Source: Kriegella aquimaris
Lineage (GTDB): Bacteria; Bacteroidota; Bacteroidia; Flavobacteriales; Flavobacteriaceae
Direction of reading: 5' to 3'
NCBI RefSeq assembly: GCF_900103215.1
Contig: NZ_FNGV01000010.1
Span: 144,876-208,875 of the forward strand
DNA: 64,000 nucleotides
Each line of letters starts with the position of its first letter. The first letter of the stretch is position 1. Shown piece after piece: positions 27,238-36,687 of the stretch. The position numbers and the translations under genes were made by a program. A model generated the notes under the pieces. The model made no database searches, was not told the DNA's origin, and worked only from the letters and a program-made list of their open reading frames with translations.

Positions 27238-28329
27238 TTAGTGTTGTTGATATACTAATATTAGTTTAGATTGAACAATTGAAGACGTAAATTTGCTAGC
27301 AACTATTGCCTGCATATCCTTTGAGAAATCTGCCCATAAATTTTGTTGCCATATTTCAATAATTAAATCAGAATAAGACTTTGTGTTAAATTCAGTTATT
27401 ATCAAACGATCGGAACTCACAATTTCTCTATTAAAACCATAATCACTGCATATAGGAACAAGGCCCAAAGCCATGGCCTCCGTTAAAGAATTAGAATGGC
27501 CCTCCCTAGGTTCTTGGGTAGGAAATAGAAAAAAATGCTTATCCTTTAATTTTTCAACTAGGTTTGAACCAAAAGCAGGTGGTGATAGTTTTATAAAATC
27601 AGCTAATTTTTCTTCTCTAATTTTTTCTTTTATTTGTTCAATGTATTCAAATTCCCCTTCACCAATTAATTCTAATTCACAAGGAATTTCCTTGTTTTTT
27701 AGTTCTACACAAACATCTAATATGAATAAAACATTCTTAGTTGCTGACATTCTTCCAAAGTAGACTAATTTTATGCGACCATTGTCCCCCAATATATTTA
27801 TTTTTCTTGGAGTTACAAGTCCCATGATGTAGTTAGGATAATGGACTATTCTTTTCGCTGCCAATTCATTTAAAAATTCAACATATCTTTCTCCTTGCAC
27901 CAATAGGACATCCGAAGAAAGAACTGCTTTACGAAAAAAAAATTTATACAATTTAGAACCCACTATATATGACTCTTTTACTCCCCCCGCACGCAACTCA
28001 TAAATACAATTTTTGCCTAAAAGTTTAACAATATAAATAAGTATTAGTTCTTGATAGATAAGGTGCATATAGAAACCAGAGATATGAACAATTTGAACAT
28101 CTCTGTTTTTTAAAATTTTGAATAACAGCAAAAAAGGCATAAAAAATAAACAAAGTATGTATCTTATTTTGCCTATCAAACTTTCAGAAGAATAAGGTTT
28201 TCTTAGCTGAATTACATCAAACCCCAATTTCTCTAGAATTGATATGGTTTTAAGATTTCCCGATTCACCACCACCAACAACTTTTGAGTTTGCCTTACCT
28301 AAAGGACCATAAAATATTACTTTTGCCAT
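27238..28329 (-). CDS. Glycosyltransferase family 4-like enzyme
   Basis: 363 residues with a GT-B layout. An N-terminal acceptor domain begins VIFYGPLGKANSKVVGGGESGN. The C-terminal donor domain begins around IKLVYFGRMSATKNVLF and carries the sugar-nucleotide motif HSNSLTEAMALGLVPICSDYG, matching the E-x7-E region of GT4 enzymes. It transfers a sugar to the lipid-linked repeat unit at the inner membrane. It is the last gene of a tightly packed run (overlap of one base with the acyltransferase upstream) that reaches back to the Wzy gene at 35.3 kb. Confidence 0.9.
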   Translation of the reverse strand: MAKVIFYGPLGKANSKVVGGGESGNLKTISILEKLGFDVIQLRKPYSSESLIGKIRYILCLFFMPFLLLFKILKNRDVQIVHISGFYMHLIYQELILIYIVKLLGKNCIYELRAGGVKESYIVGSKLYKFFFRKAVLSSDVLLVQGERYVEFLNELAAKRIVHYPNYIMGLVTPRKINILGDNGRIKLVYFGRMSATKNVLFILDVCVELKNKEIPCELELIGEGEFEYIEQIKEKIREEKLADFIKLSPPAFGSNLVEKLKDKHFFLFPTQEPREGHSNSLTEAMALGLVPICSDYGFNREIVSSDRLIITEFNTKSYSDLIIEIWQQNLWADFSKDMQAIVASKFTSSIVQSKLILVYQQH

Positions 28330-28811
28330 TAATTATTAATTGTTTTTATGACATGTGCCGGATTTCCAACAACAATTGAGTTTGGAGGCACACTTTTAAC
28401 CACCACACTACCGGCGCCTATAATAGAATTTTTGCCGATTTTTACATCTCCAATTACAACACAGTTTGCCCCAACGTCGACATAATCGTCTATTATAGGA
28501 GACTTGCCTCCAGGTTTTGAATTCCCAATAGTTGTATTATGGCGCAAAGTAACAAAGTTGCCAATTTTTGTATGGCTATTTACAATTAAACCTTGCCCAT
28601 GAAGAACCTTAAGCCCTCCACCAATAAAGGTTGTGTCCGGTATTTCAATACCTAAAACCCACTCTACAAATATTTTATACAATATGCGAACCGGGATGCC
28701 TATAATTTTTAACCCTATATTTAGAGTAAAAAAGTGACTTACCCTGAAAAGAATAATAAACATCAGTCCCTTTGTATTATTTTTATTTGACGAGAAATCT
28801 GCTTTTATCAT
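28329..28811 (-). CDS. Serine-acetyltransferase-like hexapeptide acyltransferase
   Basis: 160 residues. The tail consists of left-handed beta-helix hexapeptides: IGGGLKVLHGQGLIVNSHTK, IGNFVTLRHNTTIG, VDVGANCVVIGDVKIGKNS and IIGAGSVVVKSVPPNSIVVG broken over repeats. The H of VLHGQG is the catalytic-type histidine of CysE-like proteins. In polysaccharide loci such proteins O-acetylate sugars rather than serine. It overlaps both neighbours (four bases upstream, one downstream), consistent with translational coupling. Confidence 0.9.
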   Translation of the reverse strand: MIKADFSSNKNNTKGLMFIILFRVSHFFTLNIGLKIIGIPVRILYKIFVEWVLGIEIPDTTFIGGGLKVLHGQGLIVNSHTKIGNFVTLRHNTTIGNSKPGGKSPIIDDYVDVGANCVVIGDVKIGKNSIIGAGSVVVKSVPPNSIVVGNPAHVIKTINN

Positions 28812-29917
28812 TTATTTATAAGTAAATTATACATTTCAATATATTCAGCTGTCATTCTCTGTAAATTAAATTTGGAATCAACTGTACTCTTTGCGGCCAT
28901 AGATAGTTTATTTTTCAATACTACATCATCGAGTATTTGAAGAATATTTTCACATAATTGTTCACTATCATGCGATTTTATAAGAAAACCATTTATACCA
29001 GATTCAATAATCTCAGGAGTACCTCCATCATTTGTTGCTACTACAGGAACACTAAAAGCAAGAGACTCCATAATAGCATTTGATACGCCCTCTTTATGCT
29101 TGTTAGGGTTGGTACATAATACTGATACATCTGTTATCTTTAAAATATTTTCCACGTCAGACCGAAAACCAAGAAAATTAAAGAACGCTCTTTCGTTCTG
29201 AGAAATCAGTGACTGTAATTGCAATAAATTAGGACCATTACCTACAATTAGAAAGAAAACATCTGTTCTTTTTTTGATAATTAATTTTGCGGCTTTAATA
29301 AATGTTTTATGATCTTTATTGTCATCTAAACGGGCAACCATAGACACAATGTAATTTGCATTGATACCCATTTCCTCTTTAATATCATGTCTTTTAGGGC
29401 CGGAGCTATTATATCTTTCTTCATTAAAACCATTATAAATGACTTTAGCTTTTCTTTTTGGTATACCGTATGCTTTAATTCCTGCCGCAGAATTCCCTAC
29501 AACATAATTGGCTAACCAAGAATTGACAAGAATAGTAAATCTTTCAACGGAATAATTAGCTGGCTTATTACAATTTGCCACATAAGACCCAACATACTTA
29601 AAACGCATAAAGCACCGTATAGGATTTGTAAAAAAAGCAGAAAAAACACCCCAAACTTGAACAATATCGGGATTGAATGTTTTCAACAATCGGTATAGGG
29701 TAAGGCAAGTTTGTACGACGTTTAATCCCTTATTTTTACGATTTATAATATTCAAATCAATATTTGCCTCATATAACTCCTGATAGGCTATATCATTATT
29801 TATGATAATTACCTGTATATTATTATAGCCTTGCTTATTCAGTCCTTGTATCAGTTGGAGGCATCTGCGCTCTTTTCCCCCACCACCAAATGTATCTAGC
29901 ACAAATGTTATTTTCAT
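28808..29917 (-). CDS. Glycosyltransferase family 4 enzyme
   Basis: 369 residues, GT-B fold. The start FVLDTFGGGGKERRCLQLIQGL has the glycine-rich acceptor-side loop. The donor side includes SMVARLDDNKDHKTFIKAA, FLIVGNGPNL and EGVSNAIMESLAFSVPVVAT, with the conserved E-x7-E pair of GT4. It probably builds one linkage of the repeat unit made by the left Wzx/Wzy set. Its start overlaps the preceding gene by four bases (ATGA type), and its end overlaps the acetyltransferase that follows. Confidence 0.94.
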   Translation of the reverse strand: MKITFVLDTFGGGGKERRCLQLIQGLNKQGYNNIQVIIINNDIAYQELYEANIDLNIINRKNKGLNVVQTCLTLYRLLKTFNPDIVQVWGVFSAFFTNPIRCFMRFKYVGSYVANCNKPANYSVERFTILVNSWLANYVVGNSAAGIKAYGIPKRKAKVIYNGFNEERYNSSGPKRHDIKEEMGINANYIVSMVARLDDNKDHKTFIKAAKLIIKKRTDVFFLIVGNGPNLLQLQSLISQNERAFFNFLGFRSDVENILKITDVSVLCTNPNKHKEGVSNAIMESLAFSVPVVATNDGGTPEIIESGINGFLIKSHDSEQLCENILQILDDVVLKNKLSMAAKSTVDSKFNLQRMTAEYIEMYNLLINK

Positions 29918-30444
29918 TTTAGGGCATCCTTTATTATAAAAGCATTAGAAGGCATTTTTATTAGAAATTTTTTCTTCTGTTGGCCACTCTTCTTTTTAAG
30001 AGGGATTATTATTTTCATCATTTTCACTTTATACTCTTCCGTTGTACAGATATATTTTGCCGGCACACCGGCTACCACCATGTTGTCTGGTATGCTTTTG
30101 GTCACAACACTATTCGCTCCAATTACACAATTTTTACCAATACTGACACCGGGCATGATTACTGCATTATTACCTATATAGCTATTATCACCGATAACTA
30201 TTTTTCCAAATACGTCAAAATCTGGAATTTCATCCCTAAACACCCATACACCACCATCATGATTTATAAATTGAACATTGGTTGTAATATGTACATGATT
30301 ACCTAATGTAATTAAATAGGGTTCTGAACCCCAATTTTTAATAGCAATTTTACAGTTTTCACCAATAGATACACCAAGACTTCTTGCATAGGATATTGGA
30401 GGTTGCCTATATTTATTTATAAGATTTAGAATTTTTTTCAGCAT
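29914..30444 (-). CDS. Hexapeptide-repeat acyltransferase (maltose O-acetyltransferase type)
   Basis: 176 residues. The beta-helix section reads from VSIGENCKIAIKNWG through YLITLGNHVHITTNV, QFINHDGGVWVF (with the active-site histidine), FGKIVIGDNSYIGNNAVIMP, GVSIGKNCVIGANSVVTKS and IPDNMVVAGVPAKYI. It likely O-acetylates a sugar of the repeat unit in the cytoplasm. It is one of four hexapeptide acyltransferases in this 8 kb run, an unusually high share, pointing to a heavily acylated polysaccharide. Confidence 0.93.
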   Translation of the reverse strand: MLKKILNLINKYRQPPISYARSLGVSIGENCKIAIKNWGSEPYLITLGNHVHITTNVQFINHDGGVWVFRDEIPDFDVFGKIVIGDNSYIGNNAVIMPGVSIGKNCVIGANSVVTKSIPDNMVVAGVPAKYICTTEEYKVKMMKIIIPLKKKSGQQKKKFLIKMPSNAFIIKDALK

Positions 30445-30445
30445 T

Positions 30446-31579
30446 TTAGATTCCCTTTAAAAATTCATCGATTTTAGTAGATAGTATTTTGTAATCAAAA
30501 TTGGCTTTGGAGATTTCATAGGCTTTATCTGCTAAAGTTTGATTATCCGCTATTATCACACTATTTAACTTATGCACATAGTCATCTACGGTATAACTAT
30601 CAACTAAAAAACTATTGTCATTGCTAAAATAATTTACTACTTCGCCCCATTTATTCGACATAAATGGGGTTTTACACGCTGTATATTCAGCTATTTTATG
30701 GGGAAATCTTGCTTTATGCTGCTCAATTTCAGGCAAGGGTATCAATAGTAAATCTGCCCCCTTATATAAACCTATTAATTCACCATAATCAATTCGGCTT
30801 TTCAGATGTATTTTACTAGTATTTCTAGCTTCCTTTATTAATTGGTTTACTATTTTCATTTGGCTCTTACTACCTGAAACAATTAAAATTAAGTTTAAGT
30901 CTGAGTCTGCTTTTTCGATAACCTCAATTACAAATTTTAAAGTATCTAGATATGCAGCTGATGCACAATAAAGAAGGTTTACTCCTTCTAATTCAATTTT
31001 ATTAATTTCATCAAGTTTTGAAATATCACAAATGACCGGTATTTTTAATCTAGGAATGTTGTTGTTATAACTATCCATTAAACTGTCGCTAATCAGTAGT
31101 ACTCCGTCATATAAATATTTGTTATAGCTATCAAAAAGTTTATCGTTTAAACTAGCATCTTTATTATCTCCTAAGGCTTCGTTTATATCCCCTATATATT
31201 TATACCCTAAAATAAACGATAAAAGTCTATAATATACCGTACTAAAAAAGCTAGTTCTTACTGTGAATAAGATGTTTTTGGTGTTTGATTTTCTATGTTT
31301 AATGATATAATACGTTTCCAAAAAAAAACCTAAAATTTTATTTGCAGATCGTAAGAAGAAATTTGAAGGTCTGTAAGCAATAGGGCTGGCACATAAATAA
31401 TCTACTCCTTCTGCTTTTCCTTTACGCACAACCTTTTCGTCTTTATCAATTAGTCCAAATTTTGATAGGACTAGACAACTATTTCCTTGAAGCACGAAGC
31501 CTTTTGCGATTAAAAGCTGCCGTTGTATCGTTGCCATACCAAAAGGAAAACCATTGGCTCCTATATATATAATATTCAT
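30446..31579 (-). CDS. Glycosyltransferase, GT-B fold
   Basis: 377 residues. It starts IIYIGANGFPFGMATIQRQLLIAKG, as GT4-like proteins do. It has a donor domain with VNLLYCASAAYLDTLKFVIEVI, LILIVSGS and GADLLLIPLPEIEQHKARFPHKIAEYTACKTPFMSN, where an E of KIAEYTA replaces the usual E-x7-E end. The general fold is clear; the exact family and sugar are not. It sits one base before the acyltransferase gene and about 60 bases after the next upstream gene. Confidence 0.82.
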   Translation of the reverse strand: MNIIYIGANGFPFGMATIQRQLLIAKGFVLQGNSCLVLSKFGLIDKDEKVVRKGKAEGVDYLCASPIAYRPSNFFLRSANKILGFFLETYYIIKHRKSNTKNILFTVRTSFFSTVYYRLLSFILGYKYIGDINEALGDNKDASLNDKLFDSYNKYLYDGVLLISDSLMDSYNNNIPRLKIPVICDISKLDEINKIELEGVNLLYCASAAYLDTLKFVIEVIEKADSDLNLILIVSGSKSQMKIVNQLIKEARNTSKIHLKSRIDYGELIGLYKGADLLLIPLPEIEQHKARFPHKIAEYTACKTPFMSNKWGEVVNYFSNDNSFLVDSYTVDDYVHKLNSVIIADNQTLADKAYEISKANFDYKILSTKIDEFLKGI

Positions 31580-31641
31580 AATTTTATTTAGTAATATATA
31601 ATCTTTGCCATAAAACTTTTGGGCTACTACTTTAATCTTTT

Positions 31642-32229
31642 TTATAATTCAAAATTTTCAAAATAATGTCGTTCAGTAAACTCATCAAATTCTTTTAAAA
31701 TATTTCTATTGGGAACACCTACTGCAACAGAATTGTCAGGCACATTTTTATTTACCAAAGCGTTAGCACCAATAACAACATTATTGCCAATACATACGCC
31801 TCCAACAATAACGACACCTGGAGAAATTCTAACTTTATCACCTATAATGGGAGCCTCATTTTTTTCAGAAGCAAGTGTTACACTGTGAGTCAACATTGCA
31901 TTATTGCCAATTATAGATTTAGAATTTACCACTAAAGCCATACCATGGTTAATTTTTAAACCATACCCAACTTTAACAGTTAAAGGAAAGTCTATACAAT
32001 ATTTTGTGCTCAATTTTTTGTACATTATTTTTGCGATAAATGCGAAAAGAAAATATTGCCTTTTTCTATTCAATAAGTTGTAATGCCGAGCTAAACGAAA
32101 CCAAACTATAAAACGAAAAATTTTATTTGTTCTATAGGCTTTGATAAAGGTATATTTTGATACTCCTGTTCCTAATCTGTATAAATCAGATTTTATATAC
32201 TTAATTAAGTTTGTCTCATTCTCGACCAT
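31642..32229 (-). CDS. Serine-acetyltransferase-like hexapeptide acyltransferase
   Basis: 195 residues. An alpha-helical start (about 1-75) is followed by a beta helix: VKVGYGLKINHGMALVVNSKSIIG, NNAMLTHSVTLAS, and VRISPGVVIVGGVCIGNNVV broken over repeats, ending IGANALVNKNVPDNSVAVG. The H of INHGMA is in the place of the CysE catalytic histidine. Most such genes in capsule loci encode sugar O-acetyltransferases. It lies five bases after the next upstream acyltransferase gene and shares its direction. Confidence 0.9.
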   Translation of the reverse strand: MVENETNLIKYIKSDLYRLGTGVSKYTFIKAYRTNKIFRFIVWFRLARHYNLLNRKRQYFLFAFIAKIMYKKLSTKYCIDFPLTVKVGYGLKINHGMALVVNSKSIIGNNAMLTHSVTLASEKNEAPIIGDKVRISPGVVIVGGVCIGNNVVIGANALVNKNVPDNSVAVGVPNRNILKEFDEFTERHYFENFEL

Positions 32230-32234
32230 GAATT

Positions 32235-32834
32235 TTATGATTTCATTTCTTTAATTACCTTACAAGGGTTACCCGCGGCTAAAACGTTTGCAGGTATATC
32301 TTTAGTTACGACACTATTTATCCCAATAATACTATTTTCTCCTATGGTAACGCCTTTCATAACTACGACTCCGTAACCCAACCATACATTATCGCCTATA
32401 AAGACCGGTTTTGGACCAGAAACTCTTGGGTCATCTAAATGCCAGTCGCTATCTGTTATTAATACATTCGCACCCACCTTAACATTATTTCCAATTACAA
32501 TTTTAATGAAGCAACCAATTGACACGCCACTAAAACCAGAATTGGAACCAATTTGTAATACAGCATCTTTTTCAAAAGTTGTTAACATACACTTATGACG
32601 AATTCCAATTCTATTTGATGTAGTTCTAGAATTAAAACGACAGTTTTCATCGATTTTTATTATAGAATCATTTGCCTTTTTAAAAGAGGTCCAACCTCTA
32701 AAACTGCAGTTATTTCCGAGTTCAACCCCTATTAATTTTAAATAACCGCACTCAATGGTTGAAATAAGATAATTAAGGATGTAAAATCTTATGAAATTTA
32801 TTTTATTGAAAGTTTTATTTATTATTTTACTCAT
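32235..32834 (-). CDS. Hexapeptide-repeat acyltransferase
   Basis: 199 residues. The N-terminal third is polar and partly helical; then repeats run through VELGNNCSFRGWTSF, IKIDENCRFNSRTTSN, GVSIGCFIKIVIGNNVKVG, ANVLITDSDWHLDDPRV (aspartate/histidine active-site loop) and FIGDNVWLGYGVVVMKGVTI, ending IPANVLAAGNPCKVI. It probably acetylates a sugar or nucleotide sugar. It lies between the flippase gene and another acyltransferase in the same operon-like run. Confidence 0.92.
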   Translation of the reverse strand: MSKIINKTFNKINFIRFYILNYLISTIECGYLKLIGVELGNNCSFRGWTSFKKANDSIIKIDENCRFNSRTTSNRIGIRHKCMLTTFEKDAVLQIGSNSGFSGVSIGCFIKIVIGNNVKVGANVLITDSDWHLDDPRVSGPKPVFIGDNVWLGYGVVVMKGVTIGENSIIGINSVVTKDIPANVLAAGNPCKVIKEMKS

Positions 32835-32890
32835 TGCACTTACTTTAGATAAAAAACAAACTAATCCTTTTTAGCCCCATATACAAATCT

Positions 32891-34117
32891 TTAGTACTCA
32901 AAAGTTGTTGATTGATTTTGAAATATCTTATACCCAATAAACATCAATAAGAAATAGACCATACCGGCCAAAATTTTGGTTATCAATGCTCCTTGTATGT
33001 CAAAATATTTAATAAAAAAGTAGTACCCCAAAACATTTACCAAGCCAACTATAAAAGCGCCATTACGTATTATACTCCCCTTACCTTTTGCATATAAAAA
33101 ACGATTGAACAAATCGCCAAATCCGTGCAATATACTCCCTAGGGCTATAATCCTAGAATAATAAATGACATCTGTAAAACCATTGGGATATAATAAGTTT
33201 ACCGTTGGAACAATCAAAAAGTAAAAACCTATATAACTAGCTAATGAAAGCCCGCCAGTAAACCAAAGTACCTTTGCATCAATTTTTGTTGCGTTTGCAA
33301 ATTTTTTAAACATTGTTGTGCCGACAATAGAAGGTATCATTAACAGAGGAGTACAAATTGTTATGGCTAATGTAAAAAAGCCAACCATTTTATTGTTTAA
33401 AAAATAACTTATAAAGATAGCTCCCAAACTTTGGGTTGCTACAGCAGCTAAACTACCAATATAAACTTTAAAACCAAATTCTTTATTTTCTTTTATAATT
33501 CTTTTAAATACAGTCTTATAATCACTAAATATTGGCTTAATAGCTACAACAATCAATAAAGTTGTAAAAGCCATGGCGCCATAAAACAATGCAACAGTCA
33601 ACCGCACATCTATCCTTTCTAAAAAAAACAAAGACACTAAAAAAATACTTGATGGAATTATTTTCAATAGGGATAGTAAACCTATACGATTACTACCCTG
33701 TAATATTTGAATAAGACTATTATTGAGTAGTAGGAAAAAAACCAAAATCCCAAAATAACGAAAGAGCACGTTGAGATTATTATCAAACCAATCTCCTTGA
33801 AAAAAGGAAAACCCTATAATACATACCGTGGCAAAAAAACCATATAATATTACCATTAAAATATTGGCCCCGTATAAATTTTTTATCTCAAACTCATTAT
33901 TTTCATGTGCCAATAAGCGCGAAATGGAGTAAAATACCCCTAGGGTAAAAATAACAACAACTAAATTTAACACCATCTGGAAAAATTTGAAATCCCCATA
34001 TTTTTCAGGGCCCAACAATCGAGTCGTTAATATACTTACACCAACCCCCAACATAAGACTTACTATTGTAGCACCGTAAAGCGAAAATATTTGAACTAAA
34101 TTTTTATTAAATCGCAT
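32891..34117 (-). CDS. Wzx-type oligosaccharide flippase (left set)
   Basis: 408 residues, almost all hydrophobic, with about 12 predicted membrane helices. The start FSLYGATIVSLMLGVGVSIL, the early TRLLGPEKYGDFKFFQMVLN and the conserved GVFYSISRLLA are typical of polysaccharide-transport MATE-like proteins. It would flip undecaprenyl-linked repeat units across the inner membrane. Its start overlaps the end of the polymerase gene by 11 bases. A second intact flippase lies at 50.3 kb and a relic of a third at 19.5 kb. Confidence 0.92.
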   Translation of the reverse strand: MRFNKNLVQIFSLYGATIVSLMLGVGVSILTTRLLGPEKYGDFKFFQMVLNLVVVIFTLGVFYSISRLLAHENNEFEIKNLYGANILMVILYGFFATVCIIGFSFFQGDWFDNNLNVLFRYFGILVFFLLLNNSLIQILQGSNRIGLLSLLKIIPSSIFLVSLFFLERIDVRLTVALFYGAMAFTTLLIVVAIKPIFSDYKTVFKRIIKENKEFGFKVYIGSLAAVATQSLGAIFISYFLNNKMVGFFTLAITICTPLLMIPSIVGTTMFKKFANATKIDAKVLWFTGGLSLASYIGFYFLIVPTVNLLYPNGFTDVIYYSRIIALGSILHGFGDLFNRFLYAKGKGSIIRNGAFIVGLVNVLGYYFFIKYFDIQGALITKILAGMVYFLLMFIGYKIFQNQSTTFEY

Positions 34118-35306
34118 TTTTAAATCGCATTTTAAGTTTAATCACATGTAATAGAAATCCCATACTAAAACATAAGACAAAATGGTACAAACTGGTGCTT
34201 ATTGATACATACACGCCAAAGCCTAGTAATGCAAGTATCCATAAAAACAACATAAAAGCAACAGCTTTTATTTGTGGGTTAACTTTCTTTTTAAATAGAA
34301 ATGTATACATAGGCTTTATAAAAAGCATTAAATAGATGCATATTGGAACCACACCCGCCCACCAAGCTGTCAGTAGCACTTGATTATCTAACCAGCCATA
34401 TTCTCCTATACTTGCATAATTCCAAGTTGAATTAATACCTGCCCCCCATATAAAATCGTAAAAGCTTATATCTGCTAAAAACAAAAGTATTTGTGTACTT
34501 CTCGTATCATCATTTCCTCTTTCATTTAATAAATTTATTGCATGTTCTATGGCTCCTATTTGTGGAGCAAGATAAATTACCCCTATAAAAACCACTAATA
34601 GCCCTAATATCAGACAACCTATTTTCTTTTTAAGTACCACCCTCATAAAAAATAAAAAGACTAGTACGTGAATCAATAAAAATGACCGTGTGACAATAAG
34701 TAAACTAAAAAGAAAAGAGAGCCCGAAAATACTTAGAGAAAGTATTTTATATTTTTTATAATTAAAAAATAAAATCAATGGAGAAATCCACACTAAATTA
34801 ACTGCTATTAAGCGCAATTGCATTTGAGCCGTCATTCTATCAAACCCCCCTCCTAGTTTTAATGTATTTATAATGCCACCAATAGCTAAAGCTAAACCAA
34901 TCCATAGTAAAAACTTCATTATTTTAAGAAAACGAGGTGCTTTTGCCGCAAATAAGACGCTCATTCCTAAATAAGGTGCGACACCCTTAACCTCCATGAA
35001 GGAACCGGGATCCAATAAACTCCCTCCTGTTCTAAAATAAACCAATACTACCCAACACAAAAGTAAAAGATAGGCAGACTTGACATATTTGGGAAGCCAC
35101 TTTCCTTCTGTGAAAAAAGCGAGCGATCCACTCATAAAAAATAAAATATTAGAGATATAACCAACCAAAACCCCAATATGAAAATTTGCATTTTCAATAT
35201 TAGCCTCCAATTTTTGTTGCGTTATTACTACCGCAATTACTTGTAAAACAAGGGCAATATTCAATAAATTAGTAATAACTACGCTTGTTCTAATACCAGA
35301 ATTCAT
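34107..35306 (-). CDS. Wzy-type O-antigen/polysaccharide polymerase (left set)
   Basis: 399 residues with about 11 membrane helices and one larger periplasmic loop near the centre-right (ERGNDDTRSTQILLFLADIS), the layout of Wzy/WaaL proteins. Conserved residues are few in this family, so the call rests on topology and on the adjacent flippase. It would join repeat units in the periplasm. It is the first gene of the run 35.3 to 27.2 kb on the minus strand; upstream lies only relic DNA, so its promoter must be in that stretch. Confidence 0.85.
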   Translation of the reverse strand: MNSGIRTSVVITNLLNIALVLQVIAVVITQQKLEANIENANFHIGVLVGYISNILFFMSGSLAFFTEGKWLPKYVKSAYLLLLCWVVLVYFRTGGSLLDPGSFMEVKGVAPYLGMSVLFAAKAPRFLKIMKFLLWIGLALAIGGIINTLKLGGGFDRMTAQMQLRLIAVNLVWISPLILFFNYKKYKILSLSIFGLSFLFSLLIVTRSFLLIHVLVFLFFMRVVLKKKIGCLILGLLVVFIGVIYLAPQIGAIEHAINLLNERGNDDTRSTQILLFLADISFYDFIWGAGINSTWNYASIGEYGWLDNQVLLTAWWAGVVPICIYLMLFIKPMYTFLFKKKVNPQIKAVAFMLFLWILALLGFGVYVSISTSLYHFVLCFSMGFLLHVIKLKMRFKNAI

Positions 35307-35412
35307 TTTATGTTCATAATTGATGAAGGAATATGGTTGAGTTTTTAGTCATTTAATAAACATGGTAACACCTTTTTGAGTTTTCAAGGAACTTTTCTAG
35401 CACTTTTTTCCA

Positions 35413-35577
35413 TCATCTTTTATTAGTTCTAACTTTGTTAATCGAGCAGACCTTTAATTTAACAATGGGAAAATCATTTATTTTATTAAGCCTAACTATT
35501 TGCTGTCTATTTTTGTCCAAGTTTTTTGCCAAATGTAAGCCAATAAAACCTGTAGCTGCCGTTACTGATAATTTCAT
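35413..35577 (-). pseudogene. N-terminal relic of a UDP-sugar epimerase (CapI/GalE-like)
   Basis: From an ATG at 35577 the minus strand reads MKLSVTAATGFIGLHLAKNL, then QIVRLNKINDFPIVKLK, and ends at a TGA (35413-35415) after 54 residues. This matches the first 50 or so residues of UDP-glucuronate/UDP-galactose 4-epimerases (family pattern VTGAAGFIGFHLA, then VVGLDNINDYYDV.LK). The first glycine of the Rossmann motif is altered to alanine, and the rest of the enzyme is missing. It is a dead fragment at the junction between gene sets. Confidence 0.8.
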
Positions 35578-36092
35578 TAATCTTAATATTACACTGGGGG
35601 AATTAAATGGGTAGTGGTAGATTGTGGAGGGATTTCAGGTCCAACAGTGATGAAATTTAAGTAGGTTGGAAACCTTAAAACTTTCACTTCTTTGACATTA
35701 CTCATACAAAATGTTGCGTGCTCGAGCGTAATTCTTATTTAAATTTTTTTTGTTTAAACCAATAAGTAAATTGTTTTGCTCCTTTAGCCGAAAGGTGTAC
35801 TCTATTGGTGGAAAAATTACAAAATCAATGGAGTTACAAAACATGGTTCGTTATAAAATTCAGAGTAAATATAATATATAGACTTTGTTTTTTGACAGAA
35901 AGATTTGGAATTTAAAAGTCAAGAAGTTTTGATGGGTCGCTCCATAAACGGACTTTATTAACAATATGGCAATACACCTATGTATTCATTTTTGTAAGCA
36001 TTTCGACTGCTTGCTTTCATAGTTTTGCCCAATAGTAAATGCCATTCTTCCATATTAATGCATTTTTTCCTCTCCTTTTAATGTCAAGACAG

Positions 36093-36176
36093 TTTACGCC
36101 TAAATCTATGCCATTTTTGTTTTAAAAAACAAGTTGCCCCACGATTCTAGCTTAATCAAAATCATTAGGTATACGA
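36093..36176 (-). pseudogene. Internal relic of a fourth priming transferase copy
   Basis: Reading the minus strand from about 36170 gives LMILIKLESWGNLFFKT. After a one-base shift in the A run the reading continues KQKWHRFRRK. The intact enzymes have LLYILIKLESPGDLFFKQKRHGFKRR at the same catalytic-core position. The flanking parts are no longer alignable by eye, so only about 28 codons survive. It is in the same orientation as both intact copies. Confidence 0.85.
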
Positions 36177-36687
36177 TTTTGAAATTTTACAGAATGCTAT
36201 TTGCAAACTTCTATTTTTTCCATACTAGCCAAATTGATGGGATTCTGGGCTTAAACAGTCAGGACTTAGATTTAGAAATTTGCTTTTTATGAACTCTTTT
36301 ATTGAGAAATGACCAACCAAAGATTAAATAATTTTCATATCCTAAAAACTGCTGCACAGGGGTCGAGAATGCTTGACATTTTTCTTTTTTTGACTGGAAT
36401 ATCACGTACTTAGCCTTTGATAAACACTAGGAATAAGGCCCGAGAAAGGCTGTATAGGTTAGCATCCAACCATGATGCCAAAAAAGATAGCATATACAAT
36501 TGTCTTGTTGGATTGGGAATCTTAGATTTTATTAAAAACTCAAAAACACTACTCACTTACTTGTAAAGGTCTAAGGAAAGATTAGACAATGTCGAGGCCC
36601 ATGCTGTTGTGAGCTAGTGATGAGAATATAGGTTGTGGTCTTTCTTTTTTACCAAGGAATAAGTATTAATGATCAAAACAATTCGAT

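Larger units (their letters stand above)
35307..36687. other. Relic-rich gap between the two polysaccharide gene sets
   Basis: Nearly 1.4 kb with no intact gene. Two fragments are recognisable and listed separately (epimerase 35413-35577, priming transferase 36093-36176). A plus-strand open stretch near 36450-36560 (LYRLASNHDAKKDSIYN and on) is unassigned. The rest is AT-rich with scattered stops. The opposite-strand gene runs on both sides start outward from here, so promoters for both are expected within it, but none was clear. Confidence 0.6.
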
